Source: Gemmatimonadota bacterium (GTDB lineage Bacteria > Gemmatimonadota > Gemmatimonadetes > Gemmatimonadales > Gemmatimonadaceae). From it: a DNA stretch of 64,000 nucleotides. Position numbers and translations under genes: made by a program. Below the pieces are notes generated by a model. The model searched no databases, was not told the origin of the DNA, and was given only the letters and a program-made list of their open reading frames with translations. The DNA lies in the NCBI GenBank assembly GCA_020161135.1, contig JAIUOB010000001.1:372001-436000 (forward strand). Direction: 5' to 3'. Within the stretch, counting starts at the first letter, position 1, and each line of letters begins with the position of its first letter. Of this stretch, positions 8,901 to 17,062 are shown piece by piece.

Positions 8901-9734
8901 GCCTGCCGCGGCCCGTGGACCCGCACGATGTCGGCGAGCTGGCAGCCGCCGCTCAACTTCGCGTCCACCAACTGGCGCAACCGCATCGTGATGAACGTCT
9001 TCGCCGACAACATCCTGGGCGGGCTCGACCAACTGCTGCACGGCAACGACAAGCTGCGCGGGTGGGGCGGGGTCGTCACGCCCGACCCGGTGCTGCTGGT
9101 ACCGCGGTCGTTCGACCCGGTGGCGCGTCGCTTCGGGTACGACGTCAATCCGCGCTTCGCCGAGACGCGCCCGTCGCGCTCGAGCTGGCGGGAGCCCTTC
9201 CGCATCACGATCGACGTCAACGTGCGCCTGCACACCGACTTCGACCTGCAGAGCCTGCGCCGCGCCATCGAGCCGGTGAAGGTGGCCGGCAAGTGGGAGC
9301 GGCGTGGCGAGGACTCGCTGCTCACGCTGTACCTGCGCCGCACCTCCAGCATTCACCGCGCGCTCGTGTTCGAGGCGGATTCGCTGTTCCTCTCCGCGGC
9401 GCAGATCGAGCAGTTGCGCCAGCGCGACTCGGTGTTCGGCGCGCGCGTGCGCGACCTGTATCGCCCGCTCGCGCAGTTCCTGGCCGCGCAGCCCGACGGC
9501 GTGGCGTCGAAGGTGGCCCTCGACTCGGTCAAGGCGACCACGAAGCGCTACTGGGAGCTCTTCTGGGAGCAGCCCGAGATCGCCGGGCCCATCATCTCGC
9601 CCGAGCAGCTCGCCGTCTTCCCGATGCTCAAGGACATGATGAACACGACGCCCACGCAACGAAAAGGCAGTCAGTGGTTCTTCGGGTCGAGTGTGCCGCT
9701 GGTGCACAGTGCGGCGCAGGTGCGGAAGCAGTGA
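5964..9734 (+). CDS. TonB-dependent receptor with carboxypeptidase-regulatory-like N-terminal domain
   Basis: 1256 residues from ATG 5964 (preceded by CACAGG). A Sec signal peptide ends near VSLAAQQ. Residues about 50-125 form a CarboxypepD_reg-like beta-sandwich (LRGRVTSDSGKIVTGATVY). It is followed by a plug-like segment (TTVSTIPGMTTGPGGPTMLGAS) and a long, aromatic and Gly/Asn-rich barrel (YYFNRGARNGNGSSFNNYGTWF). This is the architecture of large Oar-like outer-membrane receptors that import or bind bulky ligands using TonB energy. Unusually, the last ~170 residues after the barrel are helix-rich (SAAQIEQLRQRDSVFGARVRD), not a terminal beta-strand. The ligand is unknown. No regulator or partner is adjacent; a repeat-derived hairpin follows the stop. 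Confidence 0.85.
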   Translation: MRKFSRSVAVGVALAALCPVVSLAAQQPPATTPPATTVPATAVPAGPPETLRGRVTSDSGKIVTGATVYITRGPDRLVQQAVTNDSGRYAVTFNPGTGDYLVAVQATGLRGARRRVTRVADEREFTVDFVLASDIATLDAVKVQASVPVRASTGVNASTQETGSSERWREGVASAIPPSVAGDINTTVSTIPGMTTGPGGPTMLGASSSSNLTTLNGMAMGAASVPRAARVETRVTGATYDATRGGFSGANIDLRLSPGSRDFQNRSVFFTGDAPALQATDAIGRALGRTTTMWRASGGMDGELVRGALTYNVAVDGSRTTRPLNDLTGANPLAYTLAGVSLDSVQRARAIAQRAGLPLTVSGLPTDVRRDALSVLARFDDTRDTASSRSLTMYLSDTRGDHEGTGALTAPSAGTARDERAAGAMLMLGKWSGPGFSTYLVTRFNASLTSTTAEPYLDRSAVDVLVRNTADATALDAGVTSLSVGGRGQGALGTRRWTGEANHEYLRNISGRRHQLRAIAWGRVDGLDADGGNNAFGRWSFASLADLEAGRPSSFARTIVDPGREGRAWNSAVAASHTWNPSRFVSLIYGARIEGNGFLDAPAENPALAQSLGVHTGGVSPRVHVSPRVGFTYYFNRGARNGNGSSFNNYGTWFRYPTGVLRGGIGEFRDLWRPDIVADAASRTGLAGSTLSLSCVGSAVPMTDWVSGATPSQCADGSGALAERAPSVTLLDRRWDAPRSWRANLDFNTTRWAFMLRLSALGTYDLNQPSIVDRNFAGASRFTLADEGGRPVFVSPAAIDTRSGFLSAAESRRDAGYGRVTQLRSDLRGRGGQLTVNFGMDRFNSRWNGWPFLQANYTLQRIDRQARGFDGAALGDPSLVEWAPAASDARHVWILQAGHSGKLGTLSVFSRFQSGLPFTPLVQGDVNGDGRGGDRAWVTAPAQVSDPRLASGLRAIETSGSTIARDCLAASIARPGARNACRGPWTRTMSASWQPPLNFASTNWRNRIVMNVFADNILGGLDQLLHGNDKLRGWGGVVTPDPVLLVPRSFDPVARRFGYDVNPRFAETRPSRSSWREPFRITIDVNVRLHTDFDLQSLRRAIEPVKVAGKWERRGEDSLLTLYLRRTSSIHRALVFEADSLFLSAAQIEQLRQRDSVFGARVRDLYRPLAQFLAAQPDGVASKVALDSVKATTKRYWELFWEQPEIAGPIISPEQLAVFPMLKDMMNTTPTQRKGSQWFFGSSVPLVHSAAQVRKQ

Positions 9735-9742
9735 ACTGCTGA

Positions 9743-9895
9743 CCACGGGAGCGGGACGACGGGAAGGGGACTACGGGAGCGGGACGGCGGGACGACGGCG
9801 AACGCGGTAGCGACGGGGTACCGCGTACCACCCGTGGTCACCGTTGTCCCGCCGTCCCGCTCCCGCCCATCGCTCCCGTGATTCCGCTTCCGTCG
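9743..9895. repeat. Large inverted repeat between convergent genes (CGGGAGC family, copy B)
   Basis: Arms at 9775-9798 and 9841-9864 are complementary over 24 positions with a single G-T type mismatch. Inside, CGCGGTA (9803-9809) and TACCGCG (9819-9825) form a second stem. Outside, further GGGAGCGGGACG words continue. The element fills the gap between the convergent TonB receptor and MFS genes and could act as a bidirectional terminator. Confidence 0.75.
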
Positions 9896-9904
9896 TTGGC
9901 CGTC

Positions 9905-11194
9905 TCAATCCAGCGCCGCACCCTGCGTATCCGGAATGAATGTCCACGTCGCCGCCGCGAGCAGATAGGCAGCACCCGCCACCGCGAACGCCACGCCGAA
10001 ACCCTGGCTCGTGGCGAGGGTGCCCACCGTGAAGGGCGCCGCGGCGCTCGCGATGCGGCCGATGTTGTAGGTGAAGCCCTGCGCAGACGCGCGGATGGCC
10101 GTGGGGTACAGCTCCGCCGTGACGGCGCCGAAGCCGCTGTAGAAGCCCGTGCCGAAGAACGCGACGAAGGGGCCGAGGAGCAGCAGCCACAACGGGTCAC
10201 GCAGGGACCCGTACAGCGGCAGCAGTACGCTCGCGCCCAGCAGGTAGGTCACGTACACCGGCTTCCGGCGCAGCACGTCGGTGATGTACCCGAACGAGAT
10301 GTAGCCGAGCCACATGCCGAGCTGCATGAACACGACGAGGCGCGACATGGTTTGCGGCGTGAGACCGATGCCGCCCTGCGCGACGGGGAGCGACAGGTAT
10401 GCGGGGATCCACCCGTTCATCCCCCACCAGCCGAACAGCGTGCAGGCGTTCATGACCGTCACGGCGACGGTGCGCGGCAACAGCGGCTGGCGGAAGATGT
10501 CGAGGAACACGGCGCGTCGCGCGCCATGCGATGCCGGTGTGTCGAGGGCAGGCTTGGGCGCGGCGCCGCTCGCGCGCTCCGCCTGCAACGCACGCCACCG
10601 CTCGGGCTCTTCCACGTTGCGGCGCACCCACAGCACGAACAGCGCGGGGAGGATGCCGACGAAGAACACCGCGCGCCAGCCGTAGCGGGGCAGCACGATG
10701 CCCACCGTGGTGGCCGCCCCGGCGAAGCCGATGGCCCACGCACTCTGCATCCAGGCGAGTGCACGCCCGCGCGAGTGCGGCGGCCACCACTCGCTCACGA
10801 GCGCCGCGCCGCTGGCCCACTCGCCCCCCATGCCGAGCCCCAGCAGCGCGCGGAAGAACGCGAACTGCCAGAAGGTCTGCGACAGGCCACAGAGCGCCGT
10901 GAACACGCTGTAGAGCAGTACGCTGCCCATGAGCGCGCGCGTGCGCCCGAACTTGTCGGCCACCCAGCCGAACAGCAGACCGCCCGCAGCACCGCCCAGC
11001 AGCGTGATGCTCCCCAACGCGCCCGCCTGGGCCTTGGTGAGCCCCAGCTCGGCGATGACCGCCGCGAGCGTGAGCGAGAAGAGCATCACGTCGAAGGCGT
11101 CGAGTGCCCAGCCGAGCGCCGCCGCGACGAGTGCGCGGCGCGGTGCGGGTGGGGCTTCGCGCCACCAGCCGAGCAGACTTGGGGGGGAAGGCAT
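9905..11194 (-). CDS. MFS transporter, metabolite:H+ symporter type
   Basis: 429 residues from ATG 11194; the longer frame adds 70 residues of translated intergenic repeat and was rejected. Twelve hydrophobic segments are visible. The loop 2-3 signature FGWVADKFGRTRALMG and the loop after TM4 (GLGMGGEWASGAALVSEWWPPHSRGRALA) are those of the sugar/aromatic-acid:H+ symporter branch (MHS-like, as in 4-hydroxybenzoate and sialic-acid carriers). It is an inner-membrane importer of an organic anion or sugar; the substrate cannot be told from sequence. It lies alone between two repeat elements. Confidence 0.88.
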   Translation of the reverse strand: MPSPPSLLGWWREAPPAPRRALVAAALGWALDAFDVMLFSLTLAAVIAELGLTKAQAGALGSITLLGGAAGGLLFGWVADKFGRTRALMGSVLLYSVFTALCGLSQTFWQFAFFRALLGLGMGGEWASGAALVSEWWPPHSRGRALAWMQSAWAIGFAGAATTVGIVLPRYGWRAVFFVGILPALFVLWVRRNVEEPERWRALQAERASGAAPKPALDTPASHGARRAVFLDIFRQPLLPRTVAVTVMNACTLFGWWGMNGWIPAYLSLPVAQGGIGLTPQTMSRLVVFMQLGMWLGYISFGYITDVLRRKPVYVTYLLGASVLLPLYGSLRDPLWLLLLGPFVAFFGTGFYSGFGAVTAELYPTAIRASAQGFTYNIGRIASAAAPFTVGTLATSQGFGVAFAVAGAAYLLAAATWTFIPDTQGAALD

Positions 11195-11205
11195 GGGGGC
11201 TAAGG

Positions 11206-11360
11206 TACTACGGGAGCGGAACAGCGGGAGCGGAACCACGGGAGCAGATCCAGCGGAACGACGGGTGGCGCGGGAGGTACGGGGTGCCGTCGTCCCCGTG
11301 GTTCCCGTCGTCTCGCCGTCCCGCTCCCGTGGTTCCGCTCCCGTGGTTTCGCTGCCGTCG
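11206..11360. repeat. Large inverted repeat upstream of the MFS gene (CGGGAGC family, copy C)
   Basis: A perfect 20 bp inverted repeat (11226-11245 and 11323-11342) is embedded in longer, imperfect arms made of GGGAGCGGAAC-like words. The 77 bp loop contains ACGACGGG/CCGTCGT pairs. It lies between two same-strand genes, just upstream of the MFS start. Confidence 0.75.
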
Positions 11361-11375
11361 TATGCATCAAACAAC

Positions 11376-11402
11376 GAGGGCCCCGGCATCGCCGGGGCCC
11401 TC
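11376..11402 (-). terminator. Intrinsic terminator of the SusC/SusD/DUF4397 operon
   Basis: A perfect 12 bp stem with a 3-base loop (GAGGGCCCCGGC/GCCGGGGCCCTC) lies 22 bp after the DUF4397 stop. On the transcribed strand it is followed by GTTGTTTGATG, a moderately T-rich tail. Confidence 0.8.
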
Positions 11403-11424
11403 ATTCCACATCAACCGCCCGCGC

Positions 11425-12219
11425 TTACCGATTGAGCGTATTGTCGAGGAACGGACGGTTGGTCGCCGTGCCCGTGGCGGAGATGGTCATGTCGCCACGC
11501 AGCGTGATGGTGTACACACGCCCCGCCAGGAAGCTGACGTTGGTGCGTGGCACCGTGGTGGTGGTCGACGTGCCGATGCGGCCGCTGAGGTTGTACACCC
11601 CACCATCGACCGCCACGAACGCCGTGCCGCTCTTGTACGGCACCGCCGCCCCGATGGGGGAGTCGGTGAGCGTCACGGTGTTGCTGATGACGAGTGCCAT
11701 GGGCTGCGAGTTCGGGCTCGCGTTCACGAAGCGCACGTAGGCCTTCGCGTAGTCGAAGGCCGCGGGATACGCGTCCTCGATGATGAACCCTTCGACGGAC
11801 TTGGCGGTGGCGTTGTAGAAGCCGCTCAGGTACACCGAGTAGGCCTTGCCATTCTCGAGCGTACCCGGCACGGTCGCCACCACGAGGTCCTTGTCGACCG
11901 TTGCGGCGATGCGGCCGGTGAAGCTGTACTGCCCGCCCGGGAGCTCCGAGTAGAAGCCACCCAAGCCGACGCTCCCGTAGGCGACGCCGTTGGTGGATTC
12001 CACACCGGTGGTGGACGAGATGGCCGTCACCTTCGCGTCGTTGGCGTAGAAGTTCACGCTCGGCGCGTTGATGCCGAAGTTGAAGAACTTCACCCGCGAC
12101 GCAGTCACGGGGCTCGTGATGTCCTCGATCTGCACCGCGTTCTTGTCACACGCGGTGAGCAGGACAGCGCCGAGCAGGGCAGCGCGGAGCGCCGCAATGG
12201 ATCGGATCGTCTTCATCAT
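11425..12219 (-). CDS. DUF4397-domain lipoprotein
   Basis: 264 residues. The signal peptide ends in lipobox LTAC (Cys24), so the protein should be membrane-anchored. Two beta-rich DUF4397-like modules follow: residues about 40-140 (VKFFNFGINAPSVNFYANDAKV, YSVYLSGFYN) and 155-255 (AYVRFVNASPNSQPMALVI, FLAGRVYTITLRGD). DUF4397 domains occur in surface and periplasmic proteins of many bacteria; their role is not established. The gene is the last of three in a SusC/SusD operon, 3 bp after SusD. In such operons the third position often holds a surface glycan- or ligand-binding lipoprotein, which is a reasonable but unproven role. Confidence 0.85.
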   Translation of the reverse strand: MMKTIRSIAALRAALLGAVLLTACDKNAVQIEDITSPVTASRVKFFNFGINAPSVNFYANDAKVTAISSTTGVESTNGVAYGSVGLGGFYSELPGGQYSFTGRIAATVDKDLVVATVPGTLENGKAYSVYLSGFYNATAKSVEGFIIEDAYPAAFDYAKAYVRFVNASPNSQPMALVISNTVTLTDSPIGAAVPYKSGTAFVAVDGGVYNLSGRIGTSTTTTVPRTNVSFLAGRVYTITLRGDMTISATGTATNRPFLDNTLNR

Positions 12220-12222
12220 CGG

Positions 12223-13824
12223 TTACGGTTGGGTGATCCAGAGCGGCTTCGTATGGAAGTCGAGCGCCAGGCCGCCGATCACGTCGAGGCCGGCACGATT
12301 CCACACGTACTCGGAGTTGTATCGCGGGCGGATGCGCTGCACGACCTTGCCGTTGTTGTCCGGGTGGAACACGACCGGCGGCGTGAAGCCGGGGAACACC
12401 TGGCGGCCGGCATCCGGGTCGATGGCCGTGTAGTTGTAGCGGCGGAGGTCCATCCACGTCTCCACCTGCGCCCATCCGAACTGCGCGATGTACTTCTGCG
12501 ACATGATGTGGCTGATGGTCAGCCCCGCCGGGGTCGCCGGAATCACCGCCGTCTGCGCGAGGAAGGCACTCTTTTCCGCCGCGGAGATCTGCGTGGGCGT
12601 CTGGCCGTCATCGACGTTGCGCGCGTTCACGAAGTCGATGTGCGACGACACGCCATTGGTGTAGGCCTGCAGCGCCAGTGCCCGGTTGCCGCTCTTGAAC
12701 GCGGCTTCCGCCTTGATGAACTGGAGCTGCGCGTACGTCATGATCGGGAAGCGCGCCTTGTCCGCGAACAGGTAGCGCCCGGGCTGACCCGCACCGGCCG
12801 TGCCGACGTAGCCCCAGAAGTTCTGTGGGAGCTGTGCGGCCGGCAGCGCACTGACACCGGAGTTGATGTCCCAGCCGCGGTACTGACCGTCAGGCGACGG
12901 CGACAGCATGCGGCTGAGGCGCGGGTCGACCACGCCACCGAACACCGTGCCGTTGAGCAGGCCGAGCGCGAAGTTCGTCTGCCGGTAGCTGTTCAGGTTG
13001 CCGCGACGCGGCCCCCAGAAGTTCGCGTCCGCGTTGTCCGCGCTGGTGCCGCTGTACGGCATGAGCGCGTCGTCGGCGTTGCCGGTGAACGACAGGTCGA
13101 CGGCGGCGATGACGTCGGCCGGCTTGTAGCTGGCCTTGTTCGAGAAGTGGTTGAGCGCCATGGCCTTGAGGCCGTAGGCGAACTTGAGCCACTTCACGCG
13201 ATCGCCGCTGTAGATGCGGTCATAGCGCGACAGGTACGCCGAGTTCACCGCGCCATCGGTGCGCTGCAGGTTCTTGATGGCTTCGTCGCACAGGCGCAGG
13301 ACCTCCTGGTACGCGAACTCCTGCGTGTCGTAGTCGAACGCGAACCGCGTCTGGTCGAAGGCCTGCTTGATGATGAGCTCACCGTGCACGTCGGTGACCT
13401 TGAGCCAGCCCCACGCCTTCACGGCCTGCGCGATGCCGAGCAGGTCCCAGCGCTCCTCCGCCTCGGCCTTGTTCGTCATGTCGACGAGGTTCTGGCCGAT
13501 GCTCCAGTACACGTCACGCCAGAGCTGCCCGCCGTTGTCCGACGTGGGGTCGTACCCCATGCGGTCCCAGGTGCTGGCGGTCGTGGACCCCGAGGGGAGC
13601 GTCCAGTTCTGGACGTAGCGGCCGATGAAGCGGCCGTCGAACTGCTCCGACGTCGCCATCCAGTGCAGGATGGGCGGCAGGTACAGGTTCGGCGAGACCG
13701 TCTGCGGCGCGTTCGGATTCTCGTTGACGTCGAGGAAGTTCTGGCAGCCGGCGGCGAGGCCCGCCACCGTGGCCACCACGGCCCCGCGACGCAGGGTGCG
13801 AATGAAGGAAGATGTCGATCGCAT
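12223..13824 (-). CDS. SusD/RagB-family outer-membrane lipoprotein
   Basis: 533 residues. The signal peptide ends at Cys27 (LAAGC), and the mature protein opens with QNFLDVNENPNAPQ, the hallmark 'FLDVN' start of SusD-like proteins. The helical TPR-like body is visible in segments such as WDLLGIAQAVKAWGWLKVTDVHGELI and EVLRLCDEAIKNLQ. The C-terminal part has QKYIAQFGWAQVETWMDLRRYN, typical of this family. SusD proteins lie as lids on SusC-type TonB receptors and deliver oligosaccharides or peptides. It sits 3 bp downstream of SusC and 3 bp upstream of the DUF4397 gene, so all three are co-transcribed and probably translationally coupled. No glycoside hydrolase or peptidase lies in the operon, so the nutrient is unknown. 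Confidence 0.93.
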   Translation of the reverse strand: MRSTSSFIRTLRRGAVVATVAGLAAGCQNFLDVNENPNAPQTVSPNLYLPPILHWMATSEQFDGRFIGRYVQNWTLPSGSTTASTWDRMGYDPTSDNGGQLWRDVYWSIGQNLVDMTNKAEAEERWDLLGIAQAVKAWGWLKVTDVHGELIIKQAFDQTRFAFDYDTQEFAYQEVLRLCDEAIKNLQRTDGAVNSAYLSRYDRIYSGDRVKWLKFAYGLKAMALNHFSNKASYKPADVIAAVDLSFTGNADDALMPYSGTSADNADANFWGPRRGNLNSYRQTNFALGLLNGTVFGGVVDPRLSRMLSPSPDGQYRGWDINSGVSALPAAQLPQNFWGYVGTAGAGQPGRYLFADKARFPIMTYAQLQFIKAEAAFKSGNRALALQAYTNGVSSHIDFVNARNVDDGQTPTQISAAEKSAFLAQTAVIPATPAGLTISHIMSQKYIAQFGWAQVETWMDLRRYNYTAIDPDAGRQVFPGFTPPVVFHPDNNGKVVQRIRPRYNSEYVWNRAGLDVIGGLALDFHTKPLWITQP

Positions 13825-13827
13825 GGT

Positions 13828-16800
13828 TCAGTACCCCAGCGTGAGGCCGATGGAGATGCCGCGCGGCATGGGGAAATTGCCGTAGTCGATGCCGGCCGCA
13901 CCGGAGCCACCGACGGCCGCCGTGTTGCCGTTCACGATCGGATCGAGACCGGAGTAGTTGGTGAAGAGCAGGAGGTCGTTGGCGCGCACGAACACGCTGG
14001 CCCGGCGGGCCTTGAGCCACGTGGCCGGCACTTCCGCGCGCACCGTGATGTCGCGCAGGCGCACCCAGTTGACGTCCTTCTCGATGAACAGCTCCTCGCT
14101 CATGCCGGTGTAGAAGCCCGGCTGCACCATCGGGATGACCTGGATGGTGTTCACCGTCGGCGTGGCGCTGTTCTCCTTGCCGTCGCGGAGCACACCGGCC
14201 ACCACCCGCGGCTGCTCGCGGTCGAGCGTGAGCGGCGTGAGGCCGCGCGCCGTGAGGAAGTGCTGCGTCGCGTTGAGCACGTCACCACCGCGACGGAAGT
14301 CCCACGTCATCGTGGCCGTGAAGCGCCGGAACTTGAAGTTGTTCGTCACGCCCATCGTCCACAGCGGCGTGCGGTCGTAGCCGCCATCGACGAAGTTCGT
14401 GTTGCGCACCGGCAGGCCGGTGGTCGGGTCGATGATGAGCTTCCCCTGGTTGTTGCGCAGGTAGAAGGTGCCCGTGAGCGCGCGGGTCGAGAGGCCCGGC
14501 TGCACACCGTTACGGACGTTGCCATACAGCCACGTGTCCGACACGTACGACTCGGGGAGCGCGTTGGGCAGCGCCACGACCTTGCCGCGGCTCTGGTCGT
14601 AGTTGGCCGTGATGTCCCACGTGAAGTCGGCCTTGCTCACCGGCGTCATGCGGGCCACGAGCTCGACACCGACGTTCTTCGTCTGCGCACCGTTCAGGTT
14701 GAACAGGATGAAGCCGGTGCCGTACGACCCGCGGATGTCGTTGACGATCTGGTCCTGCGTGATCTTGCTGTAGTACGTCGCGTCGAGGCCGAGGCGATCG
14801 TCGAGGAAGCTGAGCTCGATGCCGCCTTCGCTCGACTTCGCGAACTCGGGCTTGAGCAGCAGGTTCGGGCCGGTGAAGCCGTAGCCGTATCCGCCGCCGG
14901 TGGTCGTCTTCGACTCGAGGCTCGGGCGATACGCGTACGGGCGCGCATCCTTGCCGACCTCGGCGTACGACGCGCGCACCTTGCCGGTCATGAAGCTCTT
15001 GAGCCCCGAGAACGCCTCGGAGAAGATGAAGCTCGAGTTGATCGAGGGATAGAAGAACGAGTTGCGCTCGACCGGGATGGTCGACGTCCAGTCGTTACGG
15101 CCGGTGACCGTCACGAACCAGTAGTCGCGGAAGCCGAGCTGCGCCTGCCCGAGCGCCGACACCACGCGCCGCTGCGAGATGGTGGTGCGGGCGAAGCGGG
15201 TCGCGATGTCGGTATTGTTGATCGAGATGAAGTTCGGGTCGAGGAAGTTGCGGCCGCTCTCGGCGTTGACCGTGAACTTCTCGTCCTTGAGCGCATGACC
15301 GGCGAAGCCGGAGACGCTGAACCCGCCACCGATGTCGATCGGGTTGACCTTGAACAGCGTCTGCGTGTTGATGTTGCGCGTCACGTCCACGGCGTTGTCC
15401 AGGATGCCGTTGTTGGCAAAACCCAGCGCGCTCTCCGGGTGCCGCATGACGATGTTGTTGTTCGTGTAGTTGTCGACACCGATGTTGGCGGTGATCGAGC
15501 CCCACGAGAACGGCGTGACGGTCAGGCCGAGGTTCGGGTAGAAGCGCGTCGTGCGCCCCTGCTTCAGGTTCTTGTTGACGCTGAAGTACGGGTTGTCGGT
15601 CTCACCGTTCTGCGCCAGCGCCGTGACGCGGCGGCGCGTGCCGGCCGGCGACAGGTAGTCCTGCGCGTTGTCGGTCTGCGGCCAGAGCAGCAGGCCGAGC
15701 AGCGGACCACCATCGCCCTTGAGCGGCTGGTTGTCGTCCGACTGCGAGTACAGCATCGACAGGTCGGCCTTGAGGTACTTGTTGATCTGCGCGTTCGACG
15801 CGCCGGTCAGGTTGATGCGCTGGAAGTCCGAGTTGGGCACCACACCGAGGTTGCGGTTCAGGTTGCCCGAGATGCGGTAGCCGATGCGGTTGTCGCTCGT
15901 GGCCCCGCTGAACGTCAGCACATGCTGCTGTGAGAGCGGCGCGCGGAAGAAGCCGTCCACGTTGTTGAAGAACTCGGTGCCCGCCGCGTACGGGTTGCCG
16001 AAGTACTGGAACGAGCCCAGCGCGCTGCCGTTGAGCGACGTCGGCCCGTACACCTGCTGCAGCTCGGGCTGCGCGCGCACGTTGTCGGTGCGCACCCAGT
16101 TGTTGTACTCGAGACCACCGGTGCCGGCCTTGCCGCGCTTGGTGGTGATGACGATCGCGCCGTTCGCGGCGTCGATGCCGTAGAGCGCCGCCGCCTCGGG
16201 ACCCTTGAGGACGACGAGCGTCTCGATGTCCTCGGGGTTGATGTCGGCCGCGCGGTTCGTGAAGTCGAGGCCGCGGTTGCTGAACGCCGTCGCCGAACCC
16301 GGCGCGTCCGACGCCAGCACGCCCGTGTTGAGCGTCTTGTTGTCGAGCGGCAGGCCGTCGATGACCATGAGCGGCTGGTTGCTGCCCGAGATCGAGCTCA
16401 CACCGCGAATGGTGATGGAGGTCGACGACCCCGGCACACCCGAGGAGCTCGTGACTTCGACACCGGCCACGCGACCGGCGAGCGCGTTCACGAAGTTCTC
16501 ACGCCCCGTCTGCGCGACGTCCGCGCCCTGCACCGTCTGCTGCGCGGTACCGAGCGAGCGCTTCACCGCCGTCTGGCCGAGCGCTGTGACGACCATGGCG
16601 TCGAGGTTGGTCGCGTTCTTCTCCATCGACACGTTGATCGCGTTGTCCGCGCCCACCGTGCGCTCGACCGGCAGGTAGCCGATGAGACGGTACACCAGCA
16701 CCTGTCCGGTGCTCGCGCGAATGGAGTAGAAGCCGTCGTTGTTGGTCTGGGTGACGTCGGGCGTGCCGCGCACACTCACCGTGACACCGGAGAGTGGAGC

Positions 16801-16908
16801 GTTCGCGTCGCGTGTCACCCGTCCCGTGATGGTCCGCGGCTGCGCGGCCAGCGGGAGTGCCCCGAGGGCAGACCCCAACAGCAGGGCCAGGAGTCGTCGA
16901 GTGTGCAT
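13828..16908 (-). CDS. SusC/RagA-family TonB-linked outer-membrane protein
   Basis: 1026 residues from ATG 16908 (MHTRRLLALLLGSALG signal peptide). A CarboxypepD_reg-like domain (RTITGRVTRDANAPLSGVTVSVRGT) spans about residues 25-100. The plug follows, with SSISGSNQPLMVIDGLPLD and the strongly conserved EDIETLVVLKGPEAAALYGIDAANGAIVITTKRG, the diagnostic SusC box. The barrel continues to the end and finishes in a terminal beta-strand (MPRGISIGLTLGY). The receptor imports large nutrients, powered by TonB, with SusD as its lid. It is the first gene of the operon. Confidence 0.96.
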   Translation of the reverse strand: MHTRRLLALLLGSALGALPLAAQPRTITGRVTRDANAPLSGVTVSVRGTPDVTQTNNDGFYSIRASTGQVLVYRLIGYLPVERTVGADNAINVSMEKNATNLDAMVVTALGQTAVKRSLGTAQQTVQGADVAQTGRENFVNALAGRVAGVEVTSSSGVPGSSTSITIRGVSSISGSNQPLMVIDGLPLDNKTLNTGVLASDAPGSATAFSNRGLDFTNRAADINPEDIETLVVLKGPEAAALYGIDAANGAIVITTKRGKAGTGGLEYNNWVRTDNVRAQPELQQVYGPTSLNGSALGSFQYFGNPYAAGTEFFNNVDGFFRAPLSQQHVLTFSGATSDNRIGYRISGNLNRNLGVVPNSDFQRINLTGASNAQINKYLKADLSMLYSQSDDNQPLKGDGGPLLGLLLWPQTDNAQDYLSPAGTRRRVTALAQNGETDNPYFSVNKNLKQGRTTRFYPNLGLTVTPFSWGSITANIGVDNYTNNNIVMRHPESALGFANNGILDNAVDVTRNINTQTLFKVNPIDIGGGFSVSGFAGHALKDEKFTVNAESGRNFLDPNFISINNTDIATRFARTTISQRRVVSALGQAQLGFRDYWFVTVTGRNDWTSTIPVERNSFFYPSINSSFIFSEAFSGLKSFMTGKVRASYAEVGKDARPYAYRPSLESKTTTGGGYGYGFTGPNLLLKPEFAKSSEGGIELSFLDDRLGLDATYYSKITQDQIVNDIRGSYGTGFILFNLNGAQTKNVGVELVARMTPVSKADFTWDITANYDQSRGKVVALPNALPESYVSDTWLYGNVRNGVQPGLSTRALTGTFYLRNNQGKLIIDPTTGLPVRNTNFVDGGYDRTPLWTMGVTNNFKFRRFTATMTWDFRRGGDVLNATQHFLTARGLTPLTLDREQPRVVAGVLRDGKENSATPTVNTIQVIPMVQPGFYTGMSEELFIEKDVNWVRLRDITVRAEVPATWLKARRASVFVRANDLLLFTNYSGLDPIVNGNTAAVGGSGAAGIDYGNFPMPRGISIGLTLGY

Positions 16909-16965
16909 GAAGCGGTGCCGAAAGGGAGGGTTGCGGCAGGGCGGGAAGGTTTGCAACAAGCATAC

Positions 16966-16993
16966 ATAATCTGTCGGAACACCCCCGTGTCAA
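16966..16993 (-). promoter_or_regulatory. Candidate sigma-70 promoter of the susCD-like operon
   Basis: On the reverse strand a perfect TTGACA (16993-16988) is followed after 16 bp by GATTAT (16971-16966). The predicted start would give a leader of about 50 bases before the SusC ATG at 16908. The assignment rests on hexamer match only. Confidence 0.5.
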
Positions 16994-17062
16994 ATCGCTG
17001 GCGCCTCAGTGGCGAGAGAAGGACCCTGCGATGACACATGGCGCGGGTTACGATTCCCGTCG

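Noticed and set aside
11104..15933. 1609-codon forward open frame antisense to the SusC/SusD operon
   Set aside because: Composition is Arg/Val/Glu/His-rich shadow sequence, opposite two clear SusC/SusD genes with diagnostic motifs.
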